Assembly (NCBI GenBank): GCA_021234155.1
Contig: JAJEKV010000001.1
Coordinates: forward strand, 1,239,927 to 1,303,926
DNA length: 64,000 nucleotides
Origin: Isoetes taiwanensis
Lineage: Eukaryota; Streptophyta; Lycopodiopsida; Isoetales; Isoetaceae
Reading direction: 5' to 3'
Shown here one piece after another: positions 12,049-22,399 of the stretch (the first letter of the stretch is position 1; each line of letters opens with the position of its first letter). A program made the translations under genes and the position numbers. The notes below the pieces were generated by a model. That model saw only the letters and a program-made list of their open reading frames with translations, made no database searches and was not told the DNA's origin.

Positions 12049-12599
12049 AAATGGCGAAATGCTTGCTAATGGAGTGATGAGATTTTTGCTAGCAGATTAA
12101 CCTGAACCTGGTAAGATTGAGTGAATGTTACCTTATTTACTATTGGAGTATCACATGCATGTCAGGCCAGCTAAAATTAAATCATACAGGAAGTTTCGAA
12201 TTGTAGCTGGATGTTCAAATGGGTTCAAATTTGGCCAATTGCAATGGCATGGCAACATCTAAGGTTTATCATTTGGTATCGGGATGGCATGGCAATGTGT
12301 CGCTTTGCCCATGATTTTTGTATATGTGCCGACCTCCCTACACTTCGTTTAGCTTGCAGCTTCGTTTCCTCACTAGGTTACCGCAGCATGGCTCTGTTCA
12401 TACAGCATGGCCATTATAGGGTATGTATATTGATAGTTTCTGGTGAAGTGGCCATCTTGGTTGGGTAAGATGGATAACATTTGATCCCAGTAATGAGGGT
12501 CTCTGTATGGTTCTTGCAGGCTCCATCGATGGGAGCTATAACAAATCCAGTTCCAGAGTCCCAAAGTATAGGACTTCTCTTCATAGCCGTGTTTTTAAC
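12049..12599 (+). other. Exon-like blocks inside Helitron B
   Basis: Two short coding-like blocks. One near 12049-12112 follows TTGCAG, reads NGEMLANGVMRFLLAD before a TAA, and ends at GTAAG. The other, 12520-12599, sits between CTTGCAG and a GTAAGT donor and reads APSMGAITNPVPESQ, SIGLLFIAVFL. Both look like exons of a captured host gene that I do not recognise. Confidence 0.35.
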
Positions 12600-13009
12600 G
12601 TAAGTGGATCTGACTCTTCTAATTGATAAAACTGCAAACTAATAAGATTCAAGAAAACTGCTAAAAACATGTACAATAGCTTTCCTGCAACATTTTTTGA
12701 AGCATAAGCCCAAGGATTGAGCATCTAGACCATGGAGATATGGTCTCTCTTTCTTTTTTCTTATTATTTCGTATGTCTTTGTAGGCTGCTTTCATTTCTG
12801 TTGTTTCTAAATAATCAGCAGCATTTCAATTATATTGGCAGATGGTTCAGACTTCACTAAGAAATACTATATTTATAGATATATTAAAAACCATATCCAT
12901 GATGTCTGAAGATTTAATAATCTATTAACTTGTACTAATCACTTGCAGCCTTGACACGAAACTGAAGAGTATACGGATTTGATGCGCAAGGGTCCTTGCA
13001 TATGTAATA

Positions 13010-13159
13010 GCAGCAACATCCACAGTTTTTGTTTGTTAAAAGTGCTAATTGAAAGTTTCTTTCGGATTGCCTTTTAATATACATGCAGCAACATCCACAG
13101 TTTTTGTTTGTTAAAAGTGGTAATTGAAAGTTTCTTTGGGATTGCCTTTTAATATACAT
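13010..13159 (+). repeat. Tandem duplication, 75-bp unit
   Basis: Two adjacent copies start at 13010 and 13085 (GCAGCAACATCCACAG...TAATATACAT) and differ by two or three bases. They are within Helitron B. Confidence 0.88.
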
Positions 13160-13288
13160 GATTATTTTTCAATGGAATCAATTTCTGCATCATCAATCCG
13201 AGTCAACAACCTAAAGAATCCCTTGCTACGTGAAACCGAAGGAATATAACCAAGATTCAAGATATAACCTTAAGAAATGCATCCCGTT

Positions 13289-13414
13289 CTTATAGAGAAC
13301 AAGATGGATGCTAGCTGCACCCCCAAGTTGAACATTGCCATGGAAAAATGCCTTATAGAGAACAAGATGGATGCTAGCTGCATCCCCAAGTTGAACATTG
13401 CCATGGAAAAATGC
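13289..13414 (+). repeat. Tandem duplication, 63-bp unit
   Basis: Two adjacent copies start at 13289 and 13352 (CTTATAGAGAACAAGATGG...AAAAATGCC), almost identical, within Helitron B. Confidence 0.88.
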
Positions 13415-13915
13415 CTTGCATGAAAATCTGTATATGGGTGTAAATGCACGTGCATGTCTTGCACATGGTTTTATGTCTGATGGTTTTGTCTGATTGTTTT
13501 ATATGCAGCCAAGTATATAATCCCAGAATCAATAAAAAATCAATAATCTATTGTGCTTTGCACGTCATTAATTTCTGTATGCTCTAAAAATTCATATTAA
13601 GACAAAGAAATTTAGGTCAAAATAAGTTAATTTAGTAGCGTGAATTGAGGAATGTAGGCCATGTTTACGTGAAACGTAGATACAATTCTTGGTTGCAAGG
13701 CAGCAAAGGTATTTTTCTAAGTAATGTGTATTGTATTCACGCGTTCATTTTTCTAAGTAAACTGCTTATTGTATTCACGTGTTAAGGTGAAGTTATAATG
13801 AATTACACGTAAGTTTCTCATTTTACAGGTTTCCAAACTTATGCCCAGCAACGCTTGGCACCGTTACTAGTTAAAAATATACCCTTAGAAAAAAAGTAGG
13901 GGTCTACCCTTATAA

Positions 13916-14598
13916 TGGGCCGTTCACATGGGTCCAGATTTTCCCCGCGCTTATAACGCGCTGCAAAACTTTTCAGCGGCTTAACAGCGGGGACTCAGCA
14001 TCGCGCCGTTCATGGCGCGCGAGCTGACCCCCGATCTCTGGCTCGGCTGATTTCTGGCTTACTCAGCCAGGAGGATTCCGCAGGGGAAATTTTTTTCAGC
14101 AGCACATTCACATGCACTCATCATGCTGATTAATGGAATCCGGGCAGCAAGAAAGAACTATAAATCAGAATCACGAAGGCTAATCATCACCTTCTTGCTC
14201 GATATTTGGCGCTCCATTCTTCAATCCAGTTTTTAATCCACTCAAATCAATCCGGTCTTCAATCCTTCCTCCCATTCCGATCCTGGAATAACAATCGCCC
14301 TTCCTGTAAATGGCCTGTAATCGGCCTTCCCAGATGATTATTGGCCTGAATCCGTACCAAATCGGAATAGAAGCAATCGGAATTGAAGAATAGAAGCAAT
14401 CGGAATCAGTCCCCAATCGGCCTGGGCTATCCGATCAGGTATTATTCTGGCTGAAACGCGGGTTTCTAATCTAAGCTGCTGGGAAAAAGGAGGAAAAAAT
14501 CTGTCAGCCATATGTGAACGGCTACGGGGAAAGGGCTATCAGCGCGGGCCAGCTGGACTTCAGCCCCCGCAAAACTCATGGTCCATGTGAGCGGCACA
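13916..14598. mobile_element. Harbinger-like MITE, 683 bp
   Basis: The left end TGGGCCGTTCACATGG and the reverse complement of the right end TGTGCCGCTCACATGG match at 14 of 16 positions. The element is flanked by TAA on both sides (13913-13915 and 14599-14601), the 3-bp duplication typical of PIF/Harbinger elements. The interior is GC-richer than its surroundings and carries repeated AATCGG/AATCC motifs. There is no transposase. It sits 45 bases after the end of Helitron B. Confidence 0.65.
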
Positions 14599-14601
14599 TA
14601 A

Positions 14602-15330
14602 GTTGAACCCTGAATACCGGCTATAACACGCTGTGAGTGAGACCCACAAACTCAAAAGCAGTGCAAAAGTCAAATCAAGGGCACTTAACATTTCGGTACT
14701 TTTCAAATCAGTGGCCATAACATGGCACCCGTCCAAGACCTAATCTTGTCAGTCTCAGAGAATAATGTTTTGTGCATATATTTTCTATTCTAGGCTAGGA
14801 TTCTTAAACATGCATGCCGGATTTAGTTTCCGAATGCCAGATTTGGACAGTGGGCATTTTTTTTGTGTTAGGTTTCGGGCTACACTAGATTCCCACGCCA
14901 ATCCTTGCTGCATGGGAATCAGTAAAGAGACTAGAAAAACAGGGGAAAAAGAAAAGAAATATATCTGTGGGCGATTTGAATAATGTAAGTCGGTGCGGCA
15001 GGACCATGGCACGGATCGGAAATTGAAAAGTAACTGATTTGTGTCTGGAACAGAAGAAAGAGGCCAAGAAAAGCGACATGGGTGTATTGAGAAAGGAGTT
15101 AAAAGATCAATTTTATTGCAGTGGTTTTGCGGATCACCCTGCAAAATGTCTCCATCCCAAATTGAGATAATGGAACATCCACAAACCAAAACCCTGCTAC
15201 TTACTGACAATAGTGGGCAACGCAATAATTGTCCAAAATCTTCTTAGTTCATTCAACAGAGGCGGTGTCTGCTGATCCTGCATTGGTTTTCAAGAGGATG
15301 ATCTTCCTGCGTTTGTATTATTTTCTGCAG
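14602..15330. other. Upstream region of the pectin methylesterase gene
   Basis: About 0.7 kb between the MITE and the core promoter of the pectin methylesterase gene. Open frames on both strands here (up to 146 residues on minus) have no recognisable domain and overlap each other, so they are not called. Confidence 0.5.
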
Positions 15331-15334
15331 CCCC

Positions 15335-15342
15335 TATAAAAG
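15335..15342 (+). promoter_or_regulatory. TATA box of the pectin methylesterase gene
   Basis: TATAAAAG within CCCCTATAAAAGGCC lies about 250 bases before the start codon at 15591. Transcription would start near 15365-15370, leaving a 5' leader of about 220 bases. Inferred from sequence only. Confidence 0.6.
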
Positions 15343-15590
15343 GCCAGTTTTAAGCTGTTTGTTTTGGTAGTTTTTTGTTCTAACAACTCTAGCTTTTCAA
15401 GGTCTTGAGGTATTTATGAGCAAAAATAGTTTTTGAAGGGATCTGTGCATGCTTTTGAAGGAAAAGCAGAGCTGTTTTGGTAAGTTTCTTCAAGAAGAAG
15501 CAGAAGGAGAAGGAAAGAACTTTTAGCTGTTAGATGCAAGTTGTCTAACATTGCAATTAAGTTTGGAATAATTCTATTTTACTCAAGCAC

Positions 15591-18002
15591 ATGGGGAGCA
15601 TCAGTATAGAAGAAGGGGGAACAGATATGGCATCGAGGCGAGGAGGCGGTCCTGCGCGGTTAAATCAGCATGGTCGATATGAGGAGCTTAGCAATCCAAG
15701 TGCAAGATGGAGCAATTTAGGCTCCCTCCAAGACAAGAATCAAAGGCTCACCAAGTCTGTCAAACTATGGATAGCCACCATCTCTGTTCTGGTTATGGTT
15801 ATAGTCATAGTTTGCCTCACAGTTTTTATTCCAAGGTCTGGAGACAGTTCCAAAGTTGAAATCAAGAGACATAAAAACAAGATCACAACTCAAGTCCCTC
15901 TTGTTTGCCAAGCAACCAGGTACCAAGATGTCTGTCTCTCTTCTTTGACTTCTGATACTAGATCTAAACAAGCCTCTGCTCCAGATCTGGTCCTCATAGC
16001 CATAGATGTTGCATCTTTAGGTACTAAACAGAGCTTGGTCTTGTCAAAAAATTTGTTACAAGATGCTGGCAGTAATAATCCAAACCTCACCGCTGCAGCA
16101 CAAGATTGCACTGAGGTTTTGAGCTATGCTCTTAGATGGATGGATATTTGCAAAAGTTCCAATCTCAGTTCTCAGGTGAAGGATATTCAGCAATATTTAA
16201 GTGCTGTGATGTCTTATCAGTATGATTGCAACCAGGCTTTGAGCTATGTCAATACTTCTACAGATGTTGGACAGACTATGGTGCAGGTTCAGTCTGTATT
16301 GCCTCTGATTAGCAATGCTCTATCCATGGCTGATGCCTTTGATTTTTATGGACCTGATCCCACAAACTGGAAACCCCTGCTTCTAAAAAGAGGGCAATCT
16401 TCTGCAATTTCTTCTAGATCACATACTAACAACCATCACAACCAGCATCATGCAAATGATGCAGATTTGTTGAGCAAACCCGCCGCGGAAATTTCTCCCT
16501 CTACCGTTGTCAGCAAGGATGGATCTGGCCAGTTCTCTAAGATCCAAGATGCTGTAAACAGAGCTCCTGATTACAGCTTCCAAAGATACATAATTTATAT
16601 CAAGGCAGGGACTTATGAGGAGACAATTGTAGTTCCTGAGAGCAAAAATATGCTCATGTTTATTGGAGATGGAGTGAATAATACGGTGATTACAGGAAGC
16701 AACTATTTCCACGAAGGAGTGAACACCATGGACACTTTTACAATGAGTAAGGCCTCCATCCCCTTTGCTCTGTTATATCTGTTTTGGGTAGAAATTTGCA
16801 ATCTAGTTGTTCAGATTACCTCTGGAACTGGGAAACATCAAAAGCCCAAAAATCAGATGTACAGTTTGCAGTTTTGGATTCAAAACCGCCATCAAGTACA
16901 GCCCATTTTTAGACGAGTTCATCTTTTTCTTTCAAAATCTGCAACAGAATTACTTTGAGGAGTTCTAAGTACATGAAGAATCAACTTTCTGACAACCCAA
17001 GCACTGCAATGAATCTAGTCTTACAAAACCACCTCTTCATAGGATTAATAGATCTCAGGATTGAGTGAGGACTAGATTCACGTATTCAATTTGAGCGTTG
17101 ATAGCAGGATTTGATGTTTAGAGCTAAAACCCCAAATCTCAAAGGAAAAAAGAGCACTCTGATTTATTTGCACATGCTGCTGATGAAGAACCTTTGATCT
17201 ACATTTAAAGGAAAAAAAAAAATGAAACCTGTAAAAAGGGAGGAAGAGGTCTGCTCTATGAAACAGAGGATAAATCTAACTGATGGGTTATGTTGATGCA
17301 GAAATCGTTGGAAATGGCTTTCTGGCAAGAGATTTAACAGTTGAAAACACAGCAGGACCAGAGTTACATCAAGCAGTGGCACTAAGGCTAGACGGAGATG
17401 AAGCAGCCTTCCATGGATGTTCCTTCACAGGTTTTCAAGACACACTATATTCTCACACATTGCGCCACTACTTCAAAGACTGCACAATCATAGGCACCAT
17501 AGATTTTATCTTTGGAAATGCAGCCACATACTTCGAGAACTGCAACATCTTCATACGCAAAGGCCGCCCAGGCGCTGGACTTAGTACTGTAACTGCACAT
17601 GGGCGCATAGATCCTGCACAAACCACCGGATTTGTCTTTAAAAACTGCTCAATCCAAGGAACCCAAGATTATATGGATCAATATCACGCTGAACCCAACA
17701 AGCATAGGGCTTATCTGGGCCGACCTTGGAAGCTTTATTCCAGATCTGTTTTTTTAAACAGCTTTATGGGCGAATTGATCCACTCAGATGGGTGGCTTGC
17801 TTGGAGCGGAAGTTTTGCCCTTGATACTCTGTTTTTTGCCGAATTTCAAAGCTATGGCCCTGGTGGTAGCAGCGCCGGAAGAGTTCCTTGGTCTTCTCAA
17901 CTCTCTGCCTCTGATGTTGAGAAGTTCAGTATTGAAAGTTTTATTCAGGGCAAAGCTTGGCTTCCGGCAACTAATATTCCTTTTGGGTCTCCCTCTTCCT
18001 GA
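15591..18002 (+). CDS. Type-I pectin methylesterase with inhibitor pro-domain (pectinesterase)
   Basis: Removes methyl esters from cell-wall homogalacturonan. Two exons, 15591-16746 and 17302-18002. The intron 16747-17301 (GTAAGG...GCAG) joins in phase (THR-MET-LYS, then IVGNGFLARD) and gives 618 residues. Residues 57-81 form a hydrophobic membrane/signal-anchor segment. An inhibitor-like pro-domain spans about 101-250, with cysteines 106, 115, 173 and 213. After a His/Asn-rich linker, the catalytic beta-helix runs about 304-610. It keeps every active-site motif: HQAVALR (Q409), GFQDTLY (Q431, D432), GTIDFIFG (D453) and YLGRPW (R526), with family-like spacing. Only a weak basic LLKRG lies near the pro/catalytic boundary, not a clear RRLL site. 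The start follows a TATA box and leader. Reading through the donor would add a false tail ending at 16958. It is the one clearly intact host gene in the window. Confidence 0.95.
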
Positions 18003-18201
18003 GTGCTCCAGCCAGAGATCTTTGAATCTCAAAATTTTGCCTGGATATGTAAACCTACATTATGTCAATTCTAGCATCTCATTGACTCCAACAATAGATA
18101 GTCGATCAAATTATATACGCCCGAATTGGGTTAGAGTCCCGAGAATGGAAACCTTCCTAATTTTCCTCTCTAGAAACCTCCCCATCTTTCAGGCAAAGCC
18201 T

Positions 18202-18291
18202 GGGGAGGTTTCCACTGATTGTTAACTTGGGGAGGTTTCCACTGATTGTTAACTTGGGGAGGTTTCCATGGGGAATAACTTGGGGAGGTTT
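18202..18291 (+). repeat. GGGAGGTTTCC repeat cluster, left group
   Basis: Four copies of CTTGGGGAGGTTTCC or close variants, about 30 bases apart, immediately downstream of the pectin methylesterase gene. The same motif recurs at 21044-21506. Confidence 0.8.
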
Positions 18292-18664
18292 CCGCAAAAT
18301 CCCAAAATATATTATTTTTCTTGATCTACGTCGTAGCTGCTATTCATAAATGAACCTAAAATTAATTTTCACGGCTAAATTTAATTCCTTTTTTTCGTAT
18401 TCATTCTTTTATTCTGAGTTACTTTTTCTAGTTCTAATTTGCATTTCACTATCCCTCGTTTGTAGTGTCCCTCTTTGGCGGCAGCAGTACTTAAATTGAT
18501 TCACAGATCCGTAGTAGAAATGGCCCTCGATCACAGCATTGTTTGGCTTAAACTGCGTGAAGAAATCCGTCGATCACGCATTGTTTGGCTAAAATGCGGA
18601 ATGTTATTCTGACCCTTTGGCGAGCGGCCCGCCCCCGACGTAGGGTTTCTTTCCCACCATAGCC

Positions 18665-18890
18665 ATGGCGGTTGAAGCTTTGCAATTACAGCGATGTGCC
18701 TCCCTCTTGCATGTACTCCAGCATGAGATCAGAGCAACCTTTTTGTTCATCATTTAACCAAGGTTTGGAAATGTTTTCTTTCTTGGTCCTTGTAGATTCA
18801 ATCTTTATATGCAGCCATTTGAAGAGAACCCTGTTGCAGAACCTCATGGCTCATGGAGTAAAATGTACTGGCACTGGGAATAGGGAGTAA
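18665..18890 (+). pseudogene. Short unrecognised gene fragment
   Basis: An ATG at 18665 opens a protein-like start (MAVEALQLQRCASLLHVLQH) that stops after 30 residues. About 120 bases on, after a CAG, comes PFEENPVAEPHGSWSK, MYWHWE, followed by a TAG. This looks like two exons of a captured or decayed gene. I do not recognise the family. It lies between the two GGGAGGTTTCC clusters. Confidence 0.35.
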
Positions 18891-18899
18891 CTCAAATTT

Positions 18900-20330
18900 T
18901 CAATTACTGCCTTAGTCAATGACCATTTAGGAAAATAGTTCTGTCTGTAATTTTTTTTTCTTCTTCAATAATTACGAATCAACACATCCAGCACGGGTCG
19001 CCGAGCTTTAACAAACTGGTTTGCTATTTTTTTATCCCAACATGTCCTCTGTTTATTAACGAACATCTATTTTTTCCGCTTTTCCCTTTTTCCAGCTATG
19101 GCGAAGTGCTCTATCCTCAAGCTCTAATCTTATCAGGAGGATCTGACTTAGCAACAGGCTAGGATGGAGCTTGAACACATGATATAAATATTGCAGGTTA
19201 CAGAACGTTTCTATTTTTCTTTCTCTTTGTAATTTATCAAGGAAAGGGTGATCGATGTGCTTTAATCTTGCATTGTATGATCCACAGTGCTTAAGCATCT
19301 ATCTCCTTCAACTCCGGTAGATATCATCCATAAAAAACGGTTTGGTGGAGATCATTTCCGGCTTATATGTGAAATTTTATTCCTTAGGCATATATATCGT
19401 TGATTTTGCCTGCTAGCTCATTGTGATACTTTTCTTTACCCTTTTATCTAGCTCTCTTGAACCAGGCTTTCTCCTTAGCCATCTTGTTACAACATCTACC
19501 CTGTCTTGTAGATTAGAATATGCATTACAAGAACATTATTGCTGAATGTCTAAATAACATTGTTTTGTTTCATTGAAGACTTGATGCCATAGACTCGCTA
19601 TTTTGTGCAAATTTTTAGTAATATTTTTATAATGAAACAGTTAATATATTGGCAGAACTTCAGAACTTTTTATGGTGTCTAAAGTTAAGAGCTCGTTGGT
19701 ATAAGATTCATTTGGCGGAGCAGCCATAATATTTGCAGAAGCAAGGCATTTGGCTGGGCAGTTATAATATTTGTAGAATCAATCATGGAGACTAATGCTG
19801 GAATCAAATATATGGATCCTTTTATTTCTGTGTCCAACTTCTTTCTTCCAAGTTAGCAATGATCTTTATCAGTTCCCTGAATATATTTATATATATAGCT
19901 GCTTGTATCTCTGGCAATATTTAGTTTGATTTTCTACACTTTTTGTTTCCATTTATTATTCCTGACATTAGATTTTATCTTTTGTTTCACCTTGTTTGTA
20001 CTTGATCTTGCTCTTGTTTTTCTATACTTGAATTTTGGTTGGACTTGCAGCACTCAGGATCAAGAGATGCAAAGTTATGGTATTCAAAGTTTCATGAATT
20101 GGTAGCAAATGCAAATTAGATTTCTGATAGTAATTTTGGAGTTCTAGATTAAAGTAATATAGAGTAGCTTTTTGAATGATTGTTGGAAAGATTCAGAGTT
20201 ATTGTGCTATTTATATTCATTTGAAAAACTGAAGACAATGTTTAATGAAGGTTCAAACCCTTGGAGTTCTTTTCATTTAATTACCATTTCTTATGGTAAT
20301 TTTGTATTTGTTAATCAAAAAAGAAACTAC
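18900..20330. other. Non-coding stretch
   Basis: AT-rich DNA with no convincing gene. A splice-like TTGCAG sits near 20050, but the following frame is short. Confidence 0.4.
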
Positions 20331-20337
20331 GACATGT

Positions 20338-20555
20338 TTACACTAAGAACCACTACAAACCAATATTCCCTAGAAGTCATTATATTTTACACTAAGAACC
20401 ACTACAAACCAATATTCCCTAGAAGTCATTATATTTTAGCACTAAGAATCGGCCACATGCTAATAGATGTTTACGCTAAGAACCACTACAAGCTAATATT
20501 CCCTAGAAGTCATTACACGTTAGCACTAAGCACCCGCCACATGCTAATAGATGGA
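20338..20555 (+). repeat. Tandem array of a 50-110 bp unit
   Basis: CACTAAGAACCACTACAA plus CCAATATTCCCTAGAAGTC recurs three times. A longer variant adds GGCCACATGCTAATAGATG. The copies have diverged by short indels. Confidence 0.8.
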
Positions 20556-20879
20556 AGGTATAGGTTGATTGAAGGTATAGGTGGATATGATTGAGTTGAT
20601 TGAAGGTATAGGTGGATATGATCCAACAGAGTCTCCCTCATTCAAATGATTGTCATAATCACCAGTAGGTGTTACATGGTCTTCATCATCTACATCCTCA
20701 AAACATGTTGCATTGTCAATATTATCAAAAGCGAAATCACTTACAGTTGCTTCTGAATCATATAGGAATGAATCAGTGGAGATATCAACTTCAACTTCCT
20801 CATACACGTTACGCTCCAAATCCATGAGATAAATCACAACATCAAATGAACGAAAGATGAAATAGTCGATGGGAATCAC
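20544..20879 (-). CDS. Acidic hypothetical open frame (111 codons)
   Basis: A minus-strand frame rich in Asp, Glu and Val, beginning MIPIDYFIFRSFDVVIYLMD, with no recognised domain. Part of it overlaps tandem repeats, and repeated CAAGAAATAGCTCAC units (about 20885-21020) lie upstream of it. It may be an exon of a transposon-related protein or simply chance. Confidence 0.25.
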   Translation of the reverse strand: MIPIDYFIFRSFDVVIYLMDLERNVYEEVEVDISTDSFLYDSEATVSDFAFDNIDNATCFEDVDDEDHVTPTGDYDNHLNEGDSVGSYPPIPSINSIISTYTFNQPIPSIY

Positions 20880-20884
20880 TCAAA

Positions 20885-21020
20885 GAGACGATTTGCTTCA
20901 AGAAATAGCTCACTTGATGAAAGAAGAACTCAAAACGATGATTTGCTTCAAGAAATAGCTCACTTTGCTTCAAGAAATAGCTCACTTGATGAAAGAAGAA
21001 CTCAAATAGACGATTTGCTC
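20885..21020 (+). repeat. Direct repeats GATTTGCTTCAAGAAATAGC
   Basis: CTTCAAGAAATAGCTCAC occurs three times and TTGATGAAAGAAGAACTCAA twice within 140 bases. Confidence 0.8.
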
Positions 21021-21043
21021 AACTTTGAAATTTTATAGACATT

Positions 21044-21506
21044 TTGTGGAAACCTCCCTAGTTTCTTTGGAAAGTTGGGAGGTTTCCATTAAATATTTAA
21101 AAAAAAATAGTCATTAATGTTGGCAACCACCGATGGACTACAACGACGACGGCCCAGAGATGCAGGCTAGTCTTGGTCAGCCGTGCAAATTGAGAGCTTT
21201 TTTTTTTTTTTTTTTTGGAAACCTCCCCACCTTTCCAGGGAAACCTCCCCTGTTTTCTTAATTGGAAACCTCCCTGTGTCATCCAAGAAAGGCTGGGAGG
21301 TTTCCTGAAAAAAGGTTCCATGGAAACCTCCCAATTTTTCTAATATGGAGAAAGTTGGGGAGGTTTCCATAGAAAGTTGGGGAGGTTTAGGGAAAGGTGG
21401 GGGAGGTTTCGGGGAAAAATTGGGGGAGGTTTCCAGGGAAAGTTGGGAAGGTTTCCACGAAAATTGGGGAGGTTTCAGGGAAAGTTGGGGAGGTTTCCAT
21501 TGGAGC
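21044..21506. repeat. GGGAGGTTTCC repeat cluster, right group, both orientations
   Basis: GGAAACCTCCC appears in one orientation at about 21219-21340 and GGGAGGTTTCC in the other at about 21355-21506, with a mixed pair at 21044-21096. The arms could pair into a large hairpin. Open frames on both strands across it are repeat translations. Confidence 0.8.
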
Positions 21507-21912
21507 CCAACCCAAAACGGGCGTAGAAAAAACCATCGATAGATAGTTGATTGCCAAACAAAATACAGTAGGCTAGATAGTGGATTATCCATGATTCGAG
21601 GTTTGATGTGTTCGACTGCTATACATATTTTTATCACAGGGGAACACAACTGAAATTGGATTATGATCTTGTTGGAATAGCCCCTACGGTTGTTCACATA
21701 CACAACAGCTCCGTCTAAATTCCATAAAAGCAACTTATGAATCTGCCCACACAGCCAATCGCGTCATGACACGTGGCATATTTCATTTACAAAATGCGCC
21801 ATAAAAATTTAACTGTGAAGTCCTCTTTACCATCCATTTCGGCATTTACCTTGCATTTTTCTTTGTAATCTAGAGCATTGCCCTAAGTTGCTTCCATGTT
21901 ACAAGAGTGGCA

Positions 21913-21968
21913 ATCTACTTGCCATTCCTGGGATGTCAACAGGGCGATCCCAGGAATGGCAAGTAGAT
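21913..21968. repeat. Perfect 22-bp inverted repeat with 12-base loop
   Basis: The arms 21913-21934 and 21947-21968 are exact reverse complements (ATCTACTTGCCATTCC...). A partial third copy, CGCCATTCCTG, follows directly. It could be a hairpin RNA, a foldback MITE core or a recombination relic. Confidence 0.85.
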
Positions 21969-22399
21969 CGCCATTCCTGTATACAGAAAACTTCATTAAT
22001 ACAAAAACTTTTTACGACAGTGGATTACATCAAGCCTTCTTGATTAAATCTTTTTTCTTTATTACTGTCTTCTTGATAGATAGTAAGCAAATCTGAGCTA
22101 AGTCGTATTTAATTAAAGTGGGACTCATTCCATTCCCATTTTTTTTCGGAACCCGGTTAATTTACATAAAAAGTAGCACCCCGACCCGAAAACTATCCTA
22201 AATTCAATTTTTGAATAAAACTCAATCCGAAGCTTTGCTCCAGCTTTTCCTGTGTTCGCGAAGTCGAGAACAAAAACAATGCAATTGAAACAAAGGAAAT
22301 TCATTAAAGTTTGAAACCAAAGATCTAGTTGAAAAAAATTTTTATTAATAAATTGAACAGATACAATGTATTTTACATGGGACCGCAGAGACCATGGCG

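Larger units (their letters stand above)
9931..13870 (+). mobile_element. Non-autonomous Helitron (element B) with gene-like fragments
   Basis: The 3' end has the hairpin TGCCCAGC-AAC-GCTTGGCA (one G-T pair, 13842-13860), ten bases, then CTAG at 13867-13870 followed by T. The likely 5' end is TCTATATATTATTG at 9931, preceded by A, which gives the A/T insertion context expected of Helitrons. It begins three bases after element A ends. No Rep/helicase gene is visible, so it would need a partner. Inside are at least one exon-like block with an in-frame start and others with splice-like borders, consistent with captured host DNA. The 3' end is strong; the 5' end is inferred from composition and context. 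Confidence 0.65.

Noticed and set aside
14785-15225. 146-residue minus-strand open frame
   Set aside because: No domain, overlaps other equally plausible frames, and lies in the promoter region of the pectin methylesterase gene.
16747-16958. Continuation of the pectin methylesterase exon 1 frame past 16746
   Set aside because: It leaves family homology exactly at a GTAAGG donor; splicing to 17302 restores the catalytic domain in frame.
17788-18225. 145-residue plus-strand frame overlapping pectin methylesterase exon 2
   Set aside because: An alternative frame of a well-supported coding exon.
18202-21506. GGGAGGTTTCC resembles an animal NF-kB binding site
   Set aside because: Plants lack NF-kB; the motif is the core of a tandem repeat, so the likeness is coincidental.
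21167-21733. 188-residue Pro/Phe-rich minus-strand frame
   Set aside because: A translation of the GGAAACCTCCC repeat cluster.
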